Shown in pieces: positions 17,556 through 24,408 of a stretch of DNA of 26,678 bases. The DNA is from an uncultured Porphyromonadaceae bacterium. Its GTDB lineage: Bacteria > Bacteroidota > Bacteroidia > Bacteroidales > Muribaculaceae. The DNA is taken from contig URLF01000034.1 in NCBI GenBank assembly GCA_900548705.1, positions 1 through 26,678 on the forward strand. The letters run 5' to 3'. Numbering within the stretch: position 1 is the first letter of the stretch; each line of letters opens with the position of its first letter. The translations under genes and the position numbers were made by a program. Below the pieces are notes generated by a model, which saw nothing but the letters and a program-made list of their open reading frames with translations, did not search any database and was not told the origin of the DNA.

Positions 17556-18828
17556 ACATGTCGCACGCCGCAAATCCCCCTGGTGGTGGGTGCCGACACT
17601 TTATTTCGCCGAGGGGTTGCCTTATATGGCGGTGATGACCATTTCGGCCATCATGTACAAATGTCTCGGGATAGACAACACCGCCCTGGCGTTCTATACC
17701 TCATGGCTCTATCTCCCCTGGGTGATAAAGCCTTTCTGGAGTCCGTTTGTCGACATCATCCGTACCAAACGGTGGTGGGTGGTGACGATGCAGGCGGCGA
17801 TTGCCATCGGACTGGCACTGATTGCCTTCACCATACCCACGGCAGGTTTCTTCCAGGGCACATTGGCTGTATTCTGGCTCGTGGCTTTCGCCTCGGCCAC
17901 CCATGACATCGCGGCTGACGGTTTCTATATGTTAGGTTTAACGGAGCATCAGCAGTCGCTGTTTGTCGGCATCCGCAGCTTGTTCTATCGGGTCTCGATG
18001 GTGGTGGGCCAGGGGGCTTTGGTGGTGCTTGCCGCGTGGGTCAACAACCGCTACGACACAATGACAGGTGGCTGGATGGCGATTTTCGCCATCATGTCGG
18101 CATTTTTCTTCGCGGTGGCCGTTTACCATTGGTTCATACTTCCCCGCCCGAAGGCCGACACCGACCGCGCTCCACGCAATGGAGGGGAGGTGCTGAAGGA
18201 TTTCTGCGACACATTCATCGACTTTTTCCGCAAGCCGGGTGTAGGTGTCGCCCTTGTCTTCATGTTGCTCTACCGTCTCCCAGAGGCGTTGATGGTGAAG
18301 ATGATTCCCCCTTTCCTGCTCGACTCGGAAATGGCGGGGGGAATGGGACTCGACGCTGACCAGGTAGGTATCGTTTACGGCACCGTCGGAGTGATAGGCC
18401 TGATGCTCGGAGGTATAATCGGAGGTCTGGCCGCCGCCCGTGGAGGGTTGAGGAAATGGCTCCACCCGATGGCGTGGAGCATGTCGCTGACATGCCTGAC
18501 ATTCGTCTACCTAGCCTGGGGGCAGCCCTCGGCCATCTGGCAGGTGTATGCCTGCGTGTTTGTCGAGCAGTTCGGCTACGGTTTCGGCTTCACCGCCTAT
18601 ATGCTCTATCTCATCTACTTCTCTATCGGACGCTACAAGACCGCCCATTACTCGATATGCACCGGATTCATGGCTCTCGGAATGATGATTCCGGGTCTGG
18701 TTGCGGGATGGCTGGCCGACACAATGGGGTATCTCAACTTTTTCCTGCTGACCATCCTGTGCTGTGTCACAACCATCGGTGCATGCTATCTGATAAAGGT
18801 GTCTCCTGAATTCGGAAAGAAAAAATAA
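17527..18828 (+). CDS. ampG: AmpG-like MFS permease for muropeptides or amino sugars
   Basis: A 433-residue integral membrane protein with about 12 hydrophobic segments. The conserved start is WWWVPTLYFAEGLPYMAVM; WLYLPWVIKPFWSPFVD and ATHDIAADGF are AmpG/PAT1-like signatures. AmpG permeases carry cell-wall disaccharides or muropeptides from periplasm to cytoplasm; in the Bacteroidales relative Tannerella forsythia an AmpG homologue serves cell-wall sugar scavenging. ATG 17527 lies inside the SpoIID gene; the next ATG (17558) is out of frame, so the overlap appears real. It is followed 8 bases later by the NamZ-like gene, a pairing known from T. forsythia. The substrate (disaccharide, anhydro-form or MurNAc) is not decided by sequence. 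Confidence 0.9.
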   Translation: MQKSSLSTAEHVARRKSPWWWVPTLYFAEGLPYMAVMTISAIMYKCLGIDNTALAFYTSWLYLPWVIKPFWSPFVDIIRTKRWWVVTMQAAIAIGLALIAFTIPTAGFFQGTLAVFWLVAFASATHDIAADGFYMLGLTEHQQSLFVGIRSLFYRVSMVVGQGALVVLAAWVNNRYDTMTGGWMAIFAIMSAFFFAVAVYHWFILPRPKADTDRAPRNGGEVLKDFCDTFIDFFRKPGVGVALVFMLLYRLPEALMVKMIPPFLLDSEMAGGMGLDADQVGIVYGTVGVIGLMLGGIIGGLAAARGGLRKWLHPMAWSMSLTCLTFVYLAWGQPSAIWQVYACVFVEQFGYGFGFTAYMLYLIYFSIGRYKTAHYSICTGFMALGMMIPGLVAGWLADTMGYLNFFLLTILCCVTTIGACYLIKVSPEFGKKK

Positions 18829-18836
18829 ACCCCTGC

Positions 18837-20087
18837 ATGACTATGAGATATACCCTCTTCATATTGATTGTCACCCTTGTCGCGGGGGTGTGCCGCTCCC
18901 AGGAAACAGCTGATTACCGGGTGAAACCGGGAGTGGAGGTGTTGCGCGAATCGGGCTTCGAGGCCCTGAAAGGGAAACGGGTCGGACTTATCACCAATCC
19001 CACCGGAATCGACAACTCCCTGAAAGCGACCATCGACATCCTCAACGAAGCACCGGATGTGGAGCTGGTGGCCCTGTTCGCCCCGGAGCATGGGGTGCGC
19101 GGAGACATCACCGCCGGGGCCACTGTCGGCAACACCACCGACCCCGCAACCGGCGTGGAGGTCTACTCCCTCTACGGCGCGACAAAGAAGCCCACTCCGG
19201 AAATGCTTGCCGGAATCGACGCACTGGTATATGACATCCAGGACAACGGATGCCGCTCATACACCTTCATCTCAACCATGGCGATGGCAATGGAGCAATG
19301 CGCCAGGTTCGGCAAGGAGTTTGTGGTGCTTGACCGTCCCAATCCCCTCGGGGGGAACAAGATCGAGGGGCTATGCACCGACCCTGACAACATATCTTTC
19401 GTCGGTTATCTTCCTATACCATACATCTACGGACTGACCCCGGGGGAACTTGCGCGGTTGATTGTCGGGGAGAAGATGCTCAAGTCAGACAAGCCTTTGA
19501 AACTGACCGTCGTGCCGATGGAGGGTTGGGAACGCGACATGCTGTTTGAAGACACGGCGATGCCATGGGTGTTGCCATCCCCACATCTTCCTACCCCCCG
19601 GACCGCCATATTTTATCCGGCGACGGGGATAGCTGGGGAACTTGACTATCTCTCAATCGGCGTGGGATACACCCTCCCCTTCCGCACATTCGCCGCTCCC
19701 TGGATCAACGCTTCGCAGCTTGCCTCCAGACTCAACGCGAAAGGGATTCCCGGGGTGGCATTCCGGCCTATCCATTACAAGCCATATTATGGCTTCAGAC
19801 GGGGAGAAAACCTTCAGGGTGTGGAGCTATATATAACCGACTATGAGGCCGCTCCGCTGACACTGATACAGTTCTATGTGATGGAGACCCTCGCCGAGCT
19901 TTATCCCTCACACAAAGCCCTCGCTGACGCACCTGTGAAACGTCTCTCGATGTTCGACAAGGTGACCGGTTCCAAGAAGGTGCGCCTGACGTTCTTCAAG
20001 AATTACAAGGTGTCCGACCTGCTTCCCCTCTGGAACCGCGACATCACATCTTTCAAGGCAACCAAAGAGAAATATCATCTCTATTAA
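18837..20087 (+). CDS. namZ: NamZ-like exo-beta-N-acetylmuramidase (DUF1343)
   Basis: A 416-residue protein with signal peptide (MRYTLFILIVTLVAGVCRSQ; ATG at 18837 or 18843). DUF1343 motifs are clear: GKRVGLITNPTGID near the start, ALFAPEHGVRG with E84-H85, VYDIQDNGCRSYTFIST, VLDRPNPLGG, GLTPGELA and LSIGVGYTLPFR. NamZ of Bacillus subtilis and its Tannerella homologues release MurNAc from the non-reducing end of peptidoglycan fragments, and Glu in the PEHG region is the likely catalytic acid. It should act in the periplasm. It lies between the AmpG-like permease and the sugar kinase, matching a hydrolase-transporter-kinase salvage route. Length is usual for the family. Confidence 0.92.
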   Translation: MTMRYTLFILIVTLVAGVCRSQETADYRVKPGVEVLRESGFEALKGKRVGLITNPTGIDNSLKATIDILNEAPDVELVALFAPEHGVRGDITAGATVGNTTDPATGVEVYSLYGATKKPTPEMLAGIDALVYDIQDNGCRSYTFISTMAMAMEQCARFGKEFVVLDRPNPLGGNKIEGLCTDPDNISFVGYLPIPYIYGLTPGELARLIVGEKMLKSDKPLKLTVVPMEGWERDMLFEDTAMPWVLPSPHLPTPRTAIFYPATGIAGELDYLSIGVGYTLPFRTFAAPWINASQLASRLNAKGIPGVAFRPIHYKPYYGFRRGENLQGVELYITDYEAAPLTLIQFYVMETLAELYPSHKALADAPVKRLSMFDKVTGSKKVRLTFFKNYKVSDLLPLWNRDITSFKATKEKYHLY

Positions 20088-20147
20088 ACATCACCTCCAT
20101 TACTTCTATTAAGGTATTAAAGGTTTCAGATATTAAAAATATCAGGT

Positions 20148-21002
20148 ATGTTCACACTCATCGCCGACTGCGGCTCCACTAAGACTGAATGGGCCATCCT
20201 GCGCCCCGACACACCGGGAGAGCCCCCCATCACTTTCCGCACCACCGGATTCAACGCCGCCGTGACTCCTCCCGAGGTGATTGCAAATATATTGGCCTCG
20301 GAGGTCACACCACGGCTTGCCGACATCAAGGTATCGCGGATATGTTTTTACGGTGCGGGGTGTATCGGAGGTGCTGTAGACGAGCATCTGCGCGGATTGC
20401 TGTCGCAAGCCATTCCGGCAGCGGAAATCGAAATCGCCGGAGACCTTCTGGGGGCTGCCCGGGCACTTTTCGGCAATCGTCCCGGGATTGCGTGCATTCT
20501 CGGCACCGGCTCCAACTGCGGGGTCTATGATGGCCGGGAAATCACACTCAACACCCCTCCTATGGGATATATTCTCGGTGATGAAGGGTCGGGAGCTGTC
20601 CTTGGCCGCAAGCTGATTAACGTCATTTTCAAACATCCCGGACTGTTGCCCGACGACATCATTGAGGATTTCAACCATACCTACAACCTCTCGAAAGGTG
20701 ACATCATCGAGCGGGTCTACCGTCAGCCTGCGGCCAACCGTTTCCTCGCGTCGTTTTGTCCCTTTATCAAGAAACACATCACCCATCCCGTCCTCCATAA
20801 CCTGGTCGCCACCTCCTTTGAGGAATTTCTCTCGGCAAACCTCCCGGCAGACCTCCTCCAGTCCCCCACCCTTCCAATCGGCTTCGTCGGCTCCATCGCA
20901 TATCATTTCTCTGACATCCTGACCGCAGTCTGCACCCGCCACGGCCTCACCTGCGCCTCAATCCTCTCTGCCCCCCTCCCCGCCCTCATCTCGCAAATAT
21001 AA
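20148..21002 (+). CDS. BadF/BadG-type amino-sugar kinase, MurK-like
   Basis: The 284-residue protein has the ASKHA kinase layout: LIADCGSTKTEW at the start (phosphate 1), ACILGTGSNCGVYDG (phosphate 2 / adenosine), YILGDEGSGAVLGRKL, and IGFVGSIAYHF near the end. This matches GlcNAc/MurNAc kinases of the BadF/BadG family, including MurK of T. forsythia. It would phosphorylate the amino sugar freed by NamZ in the cytoplasm. No MurNAc-6-phosphate etherase (murQ) is in the window, so the fate of the product must be encoded elsewhere or use another route. It follows namZ by 60 bases, the largest gap in the operon, with CAGG just before the ATG. A terminator comes 55 bases after its stop. Confidence 0.88.
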   Translation: MFTLIADCGSTKTEWAILRPDTPGEPPITFRTTGFNAAVTPPEVIANILASEVTPRLADIKVSRICFYGAGCIGGAVDEHLRGLLSQAIPAAEIEIAGDLLGAARALFGNRPGIACILGTGSNCGVYDGREITLNTPPMGYILGDEGSGAVLGRKLINVIFKHPGLLPDDIIEDFNHTYNLSKGDIIERVYRQPAANRFLASFCPFIKKHITHPVLHNLVATSFEEFLSANLPADLLQSPTLPIGFVGSIAYHFSDILTAVCTRHGLTCASILSAPLPALISQI

Positions 21003-21057
21003 GCCTCTTGTGGGCGACCCGAAACGGTAACCCACGGCAGGCGGCAAGGAGCGACGG

Positions 21058-21078
21058 ATTCCGGAGGAATCTTTTTTG
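21058..21078 (+). terminator. Terminator of the peptidoglycan operon
   Basis: GATTCC (21058-21063) and GGAATC (21067-21072) form a tight 6-bp hairpin with a 3-base loop, followed by TTTTTT. It lies 55 bases past the kinase stop and is a textbook intrinsic terminator. A smaller GTGGG/CCCAC hairpin (about 21011-21036) precedes it. Confidence 0.85.
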
Positions 21079-21102
21079 ATACCACTCTGATAAAAGAAAA
21101 TC

Positions 21103-21130
21103 TCTCGCAGATTACGCAGATTACGCAGAT
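21103..21130 (+). repeat. GATTACGCAGATT-type repeat, copy A
   Basis: A 28-base unit beginning TCTCGCAGATTACGC contains three overlapping CAGATT(ACG) steps. Close copies occur at 21268-21295 on the same strand and at 21326-21353 on the opposite strand, so this is one of three units in the spacer. I believe such units are common between genes of Bacteroidales; no coding function is seen. Confidence 0.75.
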
Positions 21131-21175
21131 TTTTGGTTGTTAACGCTCCCTGGTTACACGAATTTATCCATCGCC

Positions 21176-21223
21176 GCTTCATCTATCCTCTGCTTCATCC
21201 ATCCTCTGCTTCATCCATCCTCT
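21176..21223 (+). repeat. 16-base tandem repeat, three copies
   Basis: The unit GCTTCATCCATCCTCT occurs at 21192-21207 and 21208-21223 exactly, and at 21176-21191 with one change (T for C). A non-coding minisatellite, it could vary in copy number between strains. Confidence 0.9.
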
Positions 21224-21263
21224 GCCGATTAGACCGGAGGATTCCGCAAGAAAATAGCAGTAA

Positions 21264-21357
21264 AGGGTCTCACAGATTACACGGATTACACAGATACCAT
21301 CCGGACAAAAATACTTCCGGATGGCCTCTGCGTAATCCGTGTAATCTGCGAGACCCT
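21264..21357. repeat. Long imperfect inverted repeat built from the GATTAC units
   Basis: Arms of 42 bases (21264-21305 and 21316-21357) match at 38 positions as inverted copies, around a 10-base loop. They begin AGGGTCTC and end CCATCCGGA. Three of the four differences would be G-U pairs if transcribed from the minus strand, so the hairpin would be more stable in that RNA. It sits between convergent transcription units and may act as a barrier, a terminator or a mobile REP-like unit. Confidence 0.85.
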
Positions 21358-21595
21358 CTTAATGCGGGGACATTTCTGCAAATTGTCGGGGTAGCCACCC
21401 TTCCGGATGACACGTTTAATGCCGATTCTTTACTCTATCTGATTACTCTAATTGATATTGCTGCTCTAATTACACAGACTAACGTTGGTGGCCGACAGCT
21501 ATTCCGAAGGAATCACAATTGCTATTGACATTACTGTTTGCAGATGTCGTTGACATACCTGTCGCCCTGAAGAGGGGGAATATACAAACAAAAGG
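21358..21595. other. Remainder of spacer, no gene seen
   Basis: This stretch holds no convincing coding region, promoter or RNA gene. A frame of about 130 codons crosses it and the repeats, but it has low-complexity, repeat-derived content and no recognisable domain. It simply separates convergent transcription units. Confidence 0.5.
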
Positions 21596-21632
21596 GAAGG
21601 CCACGGAATCGGGATGCGATTCCGTGGCCTTC
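21596..21632 (-). terminator. Terminator of the OmpA gene
   Basis: A perfect 15-bp inverted repeat, GAAGGCCACGGAATC (21596-21610) with GATTCCGTGGCCTTC (21618-21632), has a 7-base loop. On the minus strand it is followed by CTTTTGTTTG. It lies about 55 bases past the OmpA stop. Confidence 0.88.
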
Positions 21633-21686
21633 GGTGTGTATGGTTGTCAGAGGCTTATCGCCTGTGATGTCTGATGTTGCTGTCGA

Positions 21687-22865
21687 TTACTTAACGTTGA
21701 CGGTCATCTTGGCCATACGGTTCCAGTCAAGCTTGTTGAAGACTTCGGTTACACCGAGACCTTCGGCTGTGATGCTTGATTCGGGTACACCTTCCTGGAT
21801 GAGGGCTTTCTTGACAGCCTGTGCGCGACGCTCGGAGAGCTTCTGGTTGAAGGCCTTGGAGCCATCCTTGGAAGCGTAACCCTGAACGAGAACGGTAGCA
21901 CCGGCGTTGTCCTTAACCTGAGCAGCAGTCATTGCGATTTCGGGCTGCTGGTTGGCCTGGATGTAAGAGGAGTTCACGTTGAAGAAGACGTAGCGGATGT
22001 TGTCGAGGCTCTTGATAACCTGCTGAACTTCCTTGGGACGACGGTTGCAAGCGTCGAGCTGAGCCTGGAGGTCGGCGAGCTGAGCGAGCAGGGCTGCGTT
22101 GCTTGCGCCACAAGCTTCGAGGTCGCCACGGAGAGCGTTGATCTGAGCGTTGAGAGCGTCGATCTCAGCCTGGTCGAAGGGACGGACGAGGGCGAAATGG
22201 TGTGTACCGTTGGAGTTCTTGAAGTGGTAGGTGATACCGGCCTGAAGCTCGAAGTACATGTTGTTCACGTTGTAGTGTGAATCGTAGCCGAGGTTGCTGA
22301 TCTTGTCGGGAGCAACGTCGCCGTTCATGTTCCAGAGCAGGGCGGGCTTCAGAGAGATAGTCCAAGCCTTGGCCTCGCCGAGGTTGAAGTTGAGGTTAAG
22401 ACCCACCTTGGTAGCGAAAGAGTTGCCATCGTCGATACCGGTCGAGTGGGGATAGTAGGAATGGAGCCATCCGGCACCTGCGACAGCCTCGATTTCAAAC
22501 AGACGGGGTGCGCCGGTGTAGCTGGCGAAGAGGTTCATCAGGTTGATGGCACCGAAGGTACCTACATACTGGTGGTCGAACACGTTGGCAGACTTGACAC
22601 CTGTCCAGGAGGAGGTGTTGATAGACCATTCGCCTTCAACGCCGATGCCGAAAGTGGGAGTAACCTGCTTGCGGATTTCAGCGCCGACGATTCCACGACC
22701 TGTCTTGAGGAAGTCTTCACCGGTTGCAGTTTTGGTAGCAAACACGCCGCCACCCTTGAGGGTGAACGACCAATTGTCTGAGAACTTGTTGCCTGCATCT
22801 GTAACCTGAGCCTGCGAAGTGCAAACTCCCAGAGCGAGAGCAGCTAAAAGAATTGCCTTTTTCAT
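21687..22865 (-). CDS. OmpA-family outer membrane protein
   Basis: A 392-residue protein with signal peptide (MKKAILLAALALGVCTSQAQ). Residues 25-230 are a beta-barrel-like region rich in alternating aromatic and polar residues (WSFTLKGGGVFATK; FELQAGITYHF). A short coiled coil follows (about 235-270; Leu/Ala heptads with two Cys). The C-terminal OmpA peptidoglycan-binding domain has IRYVFFNVNSSYIQ, LVQGYASKDGSKAFNQKLS and ERRAQAVKKALI. Barrel, coiled coil and OmpA domain in this order resemble the abundant OmpA-like (Pgm6/7-type) proteins of Porphyromonas and Bacteroides. It anchors the outer membrane to peptidoglycan. A perfect consensus promoter and strong terminator suggest a highly expressed single-gene unit. 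Confidence 0.93.
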   Translation of the reverse strand: MKKAILLAALALGVCTSQAQVTDAGNKFSDNWSFTLKGGGVFATKTATGEDFLKTGRGIVGAEIRKQVTPTFGIGVEGEWSINTSSWTGVKSANVFDHQYVGTFGAINLMNLFASYTGAPRLFEIEAVAGAGWLHSYYPHSTGIDDGNSFATKVGLNLNFNLGEAKAWTISLKPALLWNMNGDVAPDKISNLGYDSHYNVNNMYFELQAGITYHFKNSNGTHHFALVRPFDQAEIDALNAQINALRGDLEACGASNAALLAQLADLQAQLDACNRRPKEVQQVIKSLDNIRYVFFNVNSSYIQANQQPEIAMTAAQVKDNAGATVLVQGYASKDGSKAFNQKLSERRAQAVKKALIQEGVPESSITAEGLGVTEVFNKLDWNRMAKMTVNVK

Positions 22866-22894
22866 AAGAGATGTTTCTTGTTGTATGCTGGCCG

Positions 22895-22926
22895 CAAAGT
22901 TAAAAAATATTTAACAGTTTTCCAAA
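22895..22926 (-). promoter_or_regulatory. Consensus promoter of the OmpA gene
   Basis: On the minus strand TTTG (22926-22923) is followed after exactly 20 bases by TAACTTTG (22902-22895), a perfect TTTG-N20-TAnnTTTG. The spacer is very AT-rich. Start near 22888 leaves a leader of about 23 bases. The upstream stretch 22927-23099 holds no gene. Confidence 0.9.
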
Positions 22927-23099
22927 TTTTTCTAAGCTTTTTTGTGATTATCAACGATTCGGGCCATCCAGACCCTCGGTAGAGGTTGTAGCCATATCGT
23001 CATAACCATTATTCAGGCTTATGAACACTTTTTAAACAATCGGCCTCCCAACAAAGTTTATCAAACCTAAACAAACCTCAATAAATTTCGCGAAAAACA

Positions 23100-23157
23100 C
23101 GACATCGCCCCGTGGATTGCTTGTTTGGAAAAGGCAAGTGTCCACGGGGCGATGTCG
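23100..23157 (-). terminator. Terminator of the gldLMN operon
   Basis: A perfect 17-bp inverted repeat, CGACATCGCCCCGTGGA (23100-23116) with its complement at 23141-23157, encloses a 24-base loop with further CTTG/CAAG pairing. On the minus strand it runs into TGTTTTTCG. It begins 35 bases past the gldN stop. Confidence 0.85.
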
Positions 23158-23191
23158 CGGCAATGCCATCAGGCACTGGCCGGTATCAATG

Positions 23192-24379
23192 TCATTTTCG
23201 ACGACGCACTGATTTTGTGGCAGAGGAAGATGACTTGGGAGCCGATTTAGGCTTGGATGCTTTCTTCTTCGGTTTTGACTTGGTCGAAGTAGCTTTCGCG
23301 CGGGAGCGGGATGAACGTGTTGAACGCACCTCCTTCTTGGGAGTGGCCTCCCCCTCATCGACATCCCCGTCACGGGACGCGATGGCCTCTTCGGCATCCT
23401 TCGCGGCCTCAGCGGCCTCCTCGGCGGCTTCCCTTGCCTCGCGGGCGGCAATCACCTCTTCACGCGAGGGCACCCACAGTTTCTTGTCGAACTGCTCCAA
23501 CCGGTTCTGGATGCTGTCCTGAGCCCGCTGACGGTCGTCAGGGTCGGGATAAAGCTGCATCATCGACTTGTTGGCGAGATTGCGGGTCTTGTAGATGTCC
23601 CCGTCATACATGTTGCGCGAGAAATAATCGGCATAGGTATATTTGGGGAGATTGTTGTCGTCATCCACGAAGATATACTGCTGGGTCAGATAGGGGCGCA
23701 GGTTGTCCATCTTCACCCAGAACATTGGATAGCGGACAGCCTCACCGCCGAAATCGTCGGAACGGTGAAGCACCGGGCAGATAGCCTCGACAATCCGGCG
23801 CGTCTTGTTGGTGCGGGAGTCGAATTCCCACTTCTCAAGAACGAAATATGACAGCACCTCATTGGCGGGCACGTCGGCCTCCTCGATGACAAACTTGGGG
23901 TTCTTCTCGCTCGAACCTTTCGCCGGGGAATAAAGCACATGGAAACGGTCGAGCATATCGGAGACCTTCACCTTGTACTGGTCGGTGAAGATTTCCTTGC
24001 CGTCGAGATACTCATAGACAGGCATCCGGTTGTCGGCCACCAGGCGCATGATGATGCGGAAAAGATTCTCCTGGCCGTCGACCACCTCCTCGGGATAATA
24101 GAGGGGGGTGTTCTTGGGATTGTCAAGCTTGAGGTCACGGTAAATGACACGCATCCACATCTTGTCGGCGTCGGAAGTCTCCTGGCTCGTGAACCGCTGC
24201 TGCATGCGCTCGGTCACGCCCGGACCGGCATCCTGCTGCTTGTCGCGCGAACGGTCGCCAGCTCCGCGACGCACTATCGAGGAACTTGACGAGCCTCCGT
24301 CGGTGGTCTGGGCTGCGACCGGAGTCACAGCCGCGAGAAGGGCGACAGCGGCCAAGGTGTATCTTGCAAATGCTTTCAT
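23192..24379 (-). CDS. gldN: T9SS ring protein GldN/PorN
   Basis: A 395-residue periplasmic protein with signal peptide (MKAFARYTLAAVALLAAVTPVAAQ). The conserved core includes MWMRVIYRDLKLDNPKN, NLFRIIMRLV, EIFTDQYKVKVSDMLDRFHV, ICPVLHRSDDFGGEAVRYP and MFWVKMDNLRPYL. PorN/GldN forms an outer-membrane-associated ring with the lipoprotein PorK/GldK, contacting the PorM motor shaft. From about 305 the chain becomes a charged, low-complexity tail: an Ala/Glu coiled-coil-like part (AREAREAAEEAAEAAKDAEE) and then about 55 residues of Lys, Ser, Arg and Pro ending SVRRRK. This tail looks longer than in P. gingivalis or Flavobacterium homologues. It follows gldM by 29 bases and ends the operon. Confidence 0.93.
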   Translation of the reverse strand: MKAFARYTLAAVALLAAVTPVAAQTTDGGSSSSSIVRRGAGDRSRDKQQDAGPGVTERMQQRFTSQETSDADKMWMRVIYRDLKLDNPKNTPLYYPEEVVDGQENLFRIIMRLVADNRMPVYEYLDGKEIFTDQYKVKVSDMLDRFHVLYSPAKGSSEKNPKFVIEEADVPANEVLSYFVLEKWEFDSRTNKTRRIVEAICPVLHRSDDFGGEAVRYPMFWVKMDNLRPYLTQQYIFVDDDNNLPKYTYADYFSRNMYDGDIYKTRNLANKSMMQLYPDPDDRQRAQDSIQNRLEQFDKKLWVPSREEVIAAREAREAAEEAAEAAKDAEEAIASRDGDVDEGEATPKKEVRSTRSSRSRAKATSTKSKPKKKASKPKSAPKSSSSATKSVRRRK

Positions 24380-24408
24380 ATTCTGGGTATGTCTTGTTCT
24401 TTACCTTT

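Noticed and set aside
21103..21357. Possible CRISPR array
   Set aside because: The repeats are directly adjacent or inverted, with no regular unique spacers and no cas genes nearby.
21133..21528. A reading frame of about 131 codons in the spacer after the kinase gene
   Set aside because: It runs through the 16-base tandem repeat and the inverted repeat, has no recognisable domain or RBS, and its composition follows the repeats.
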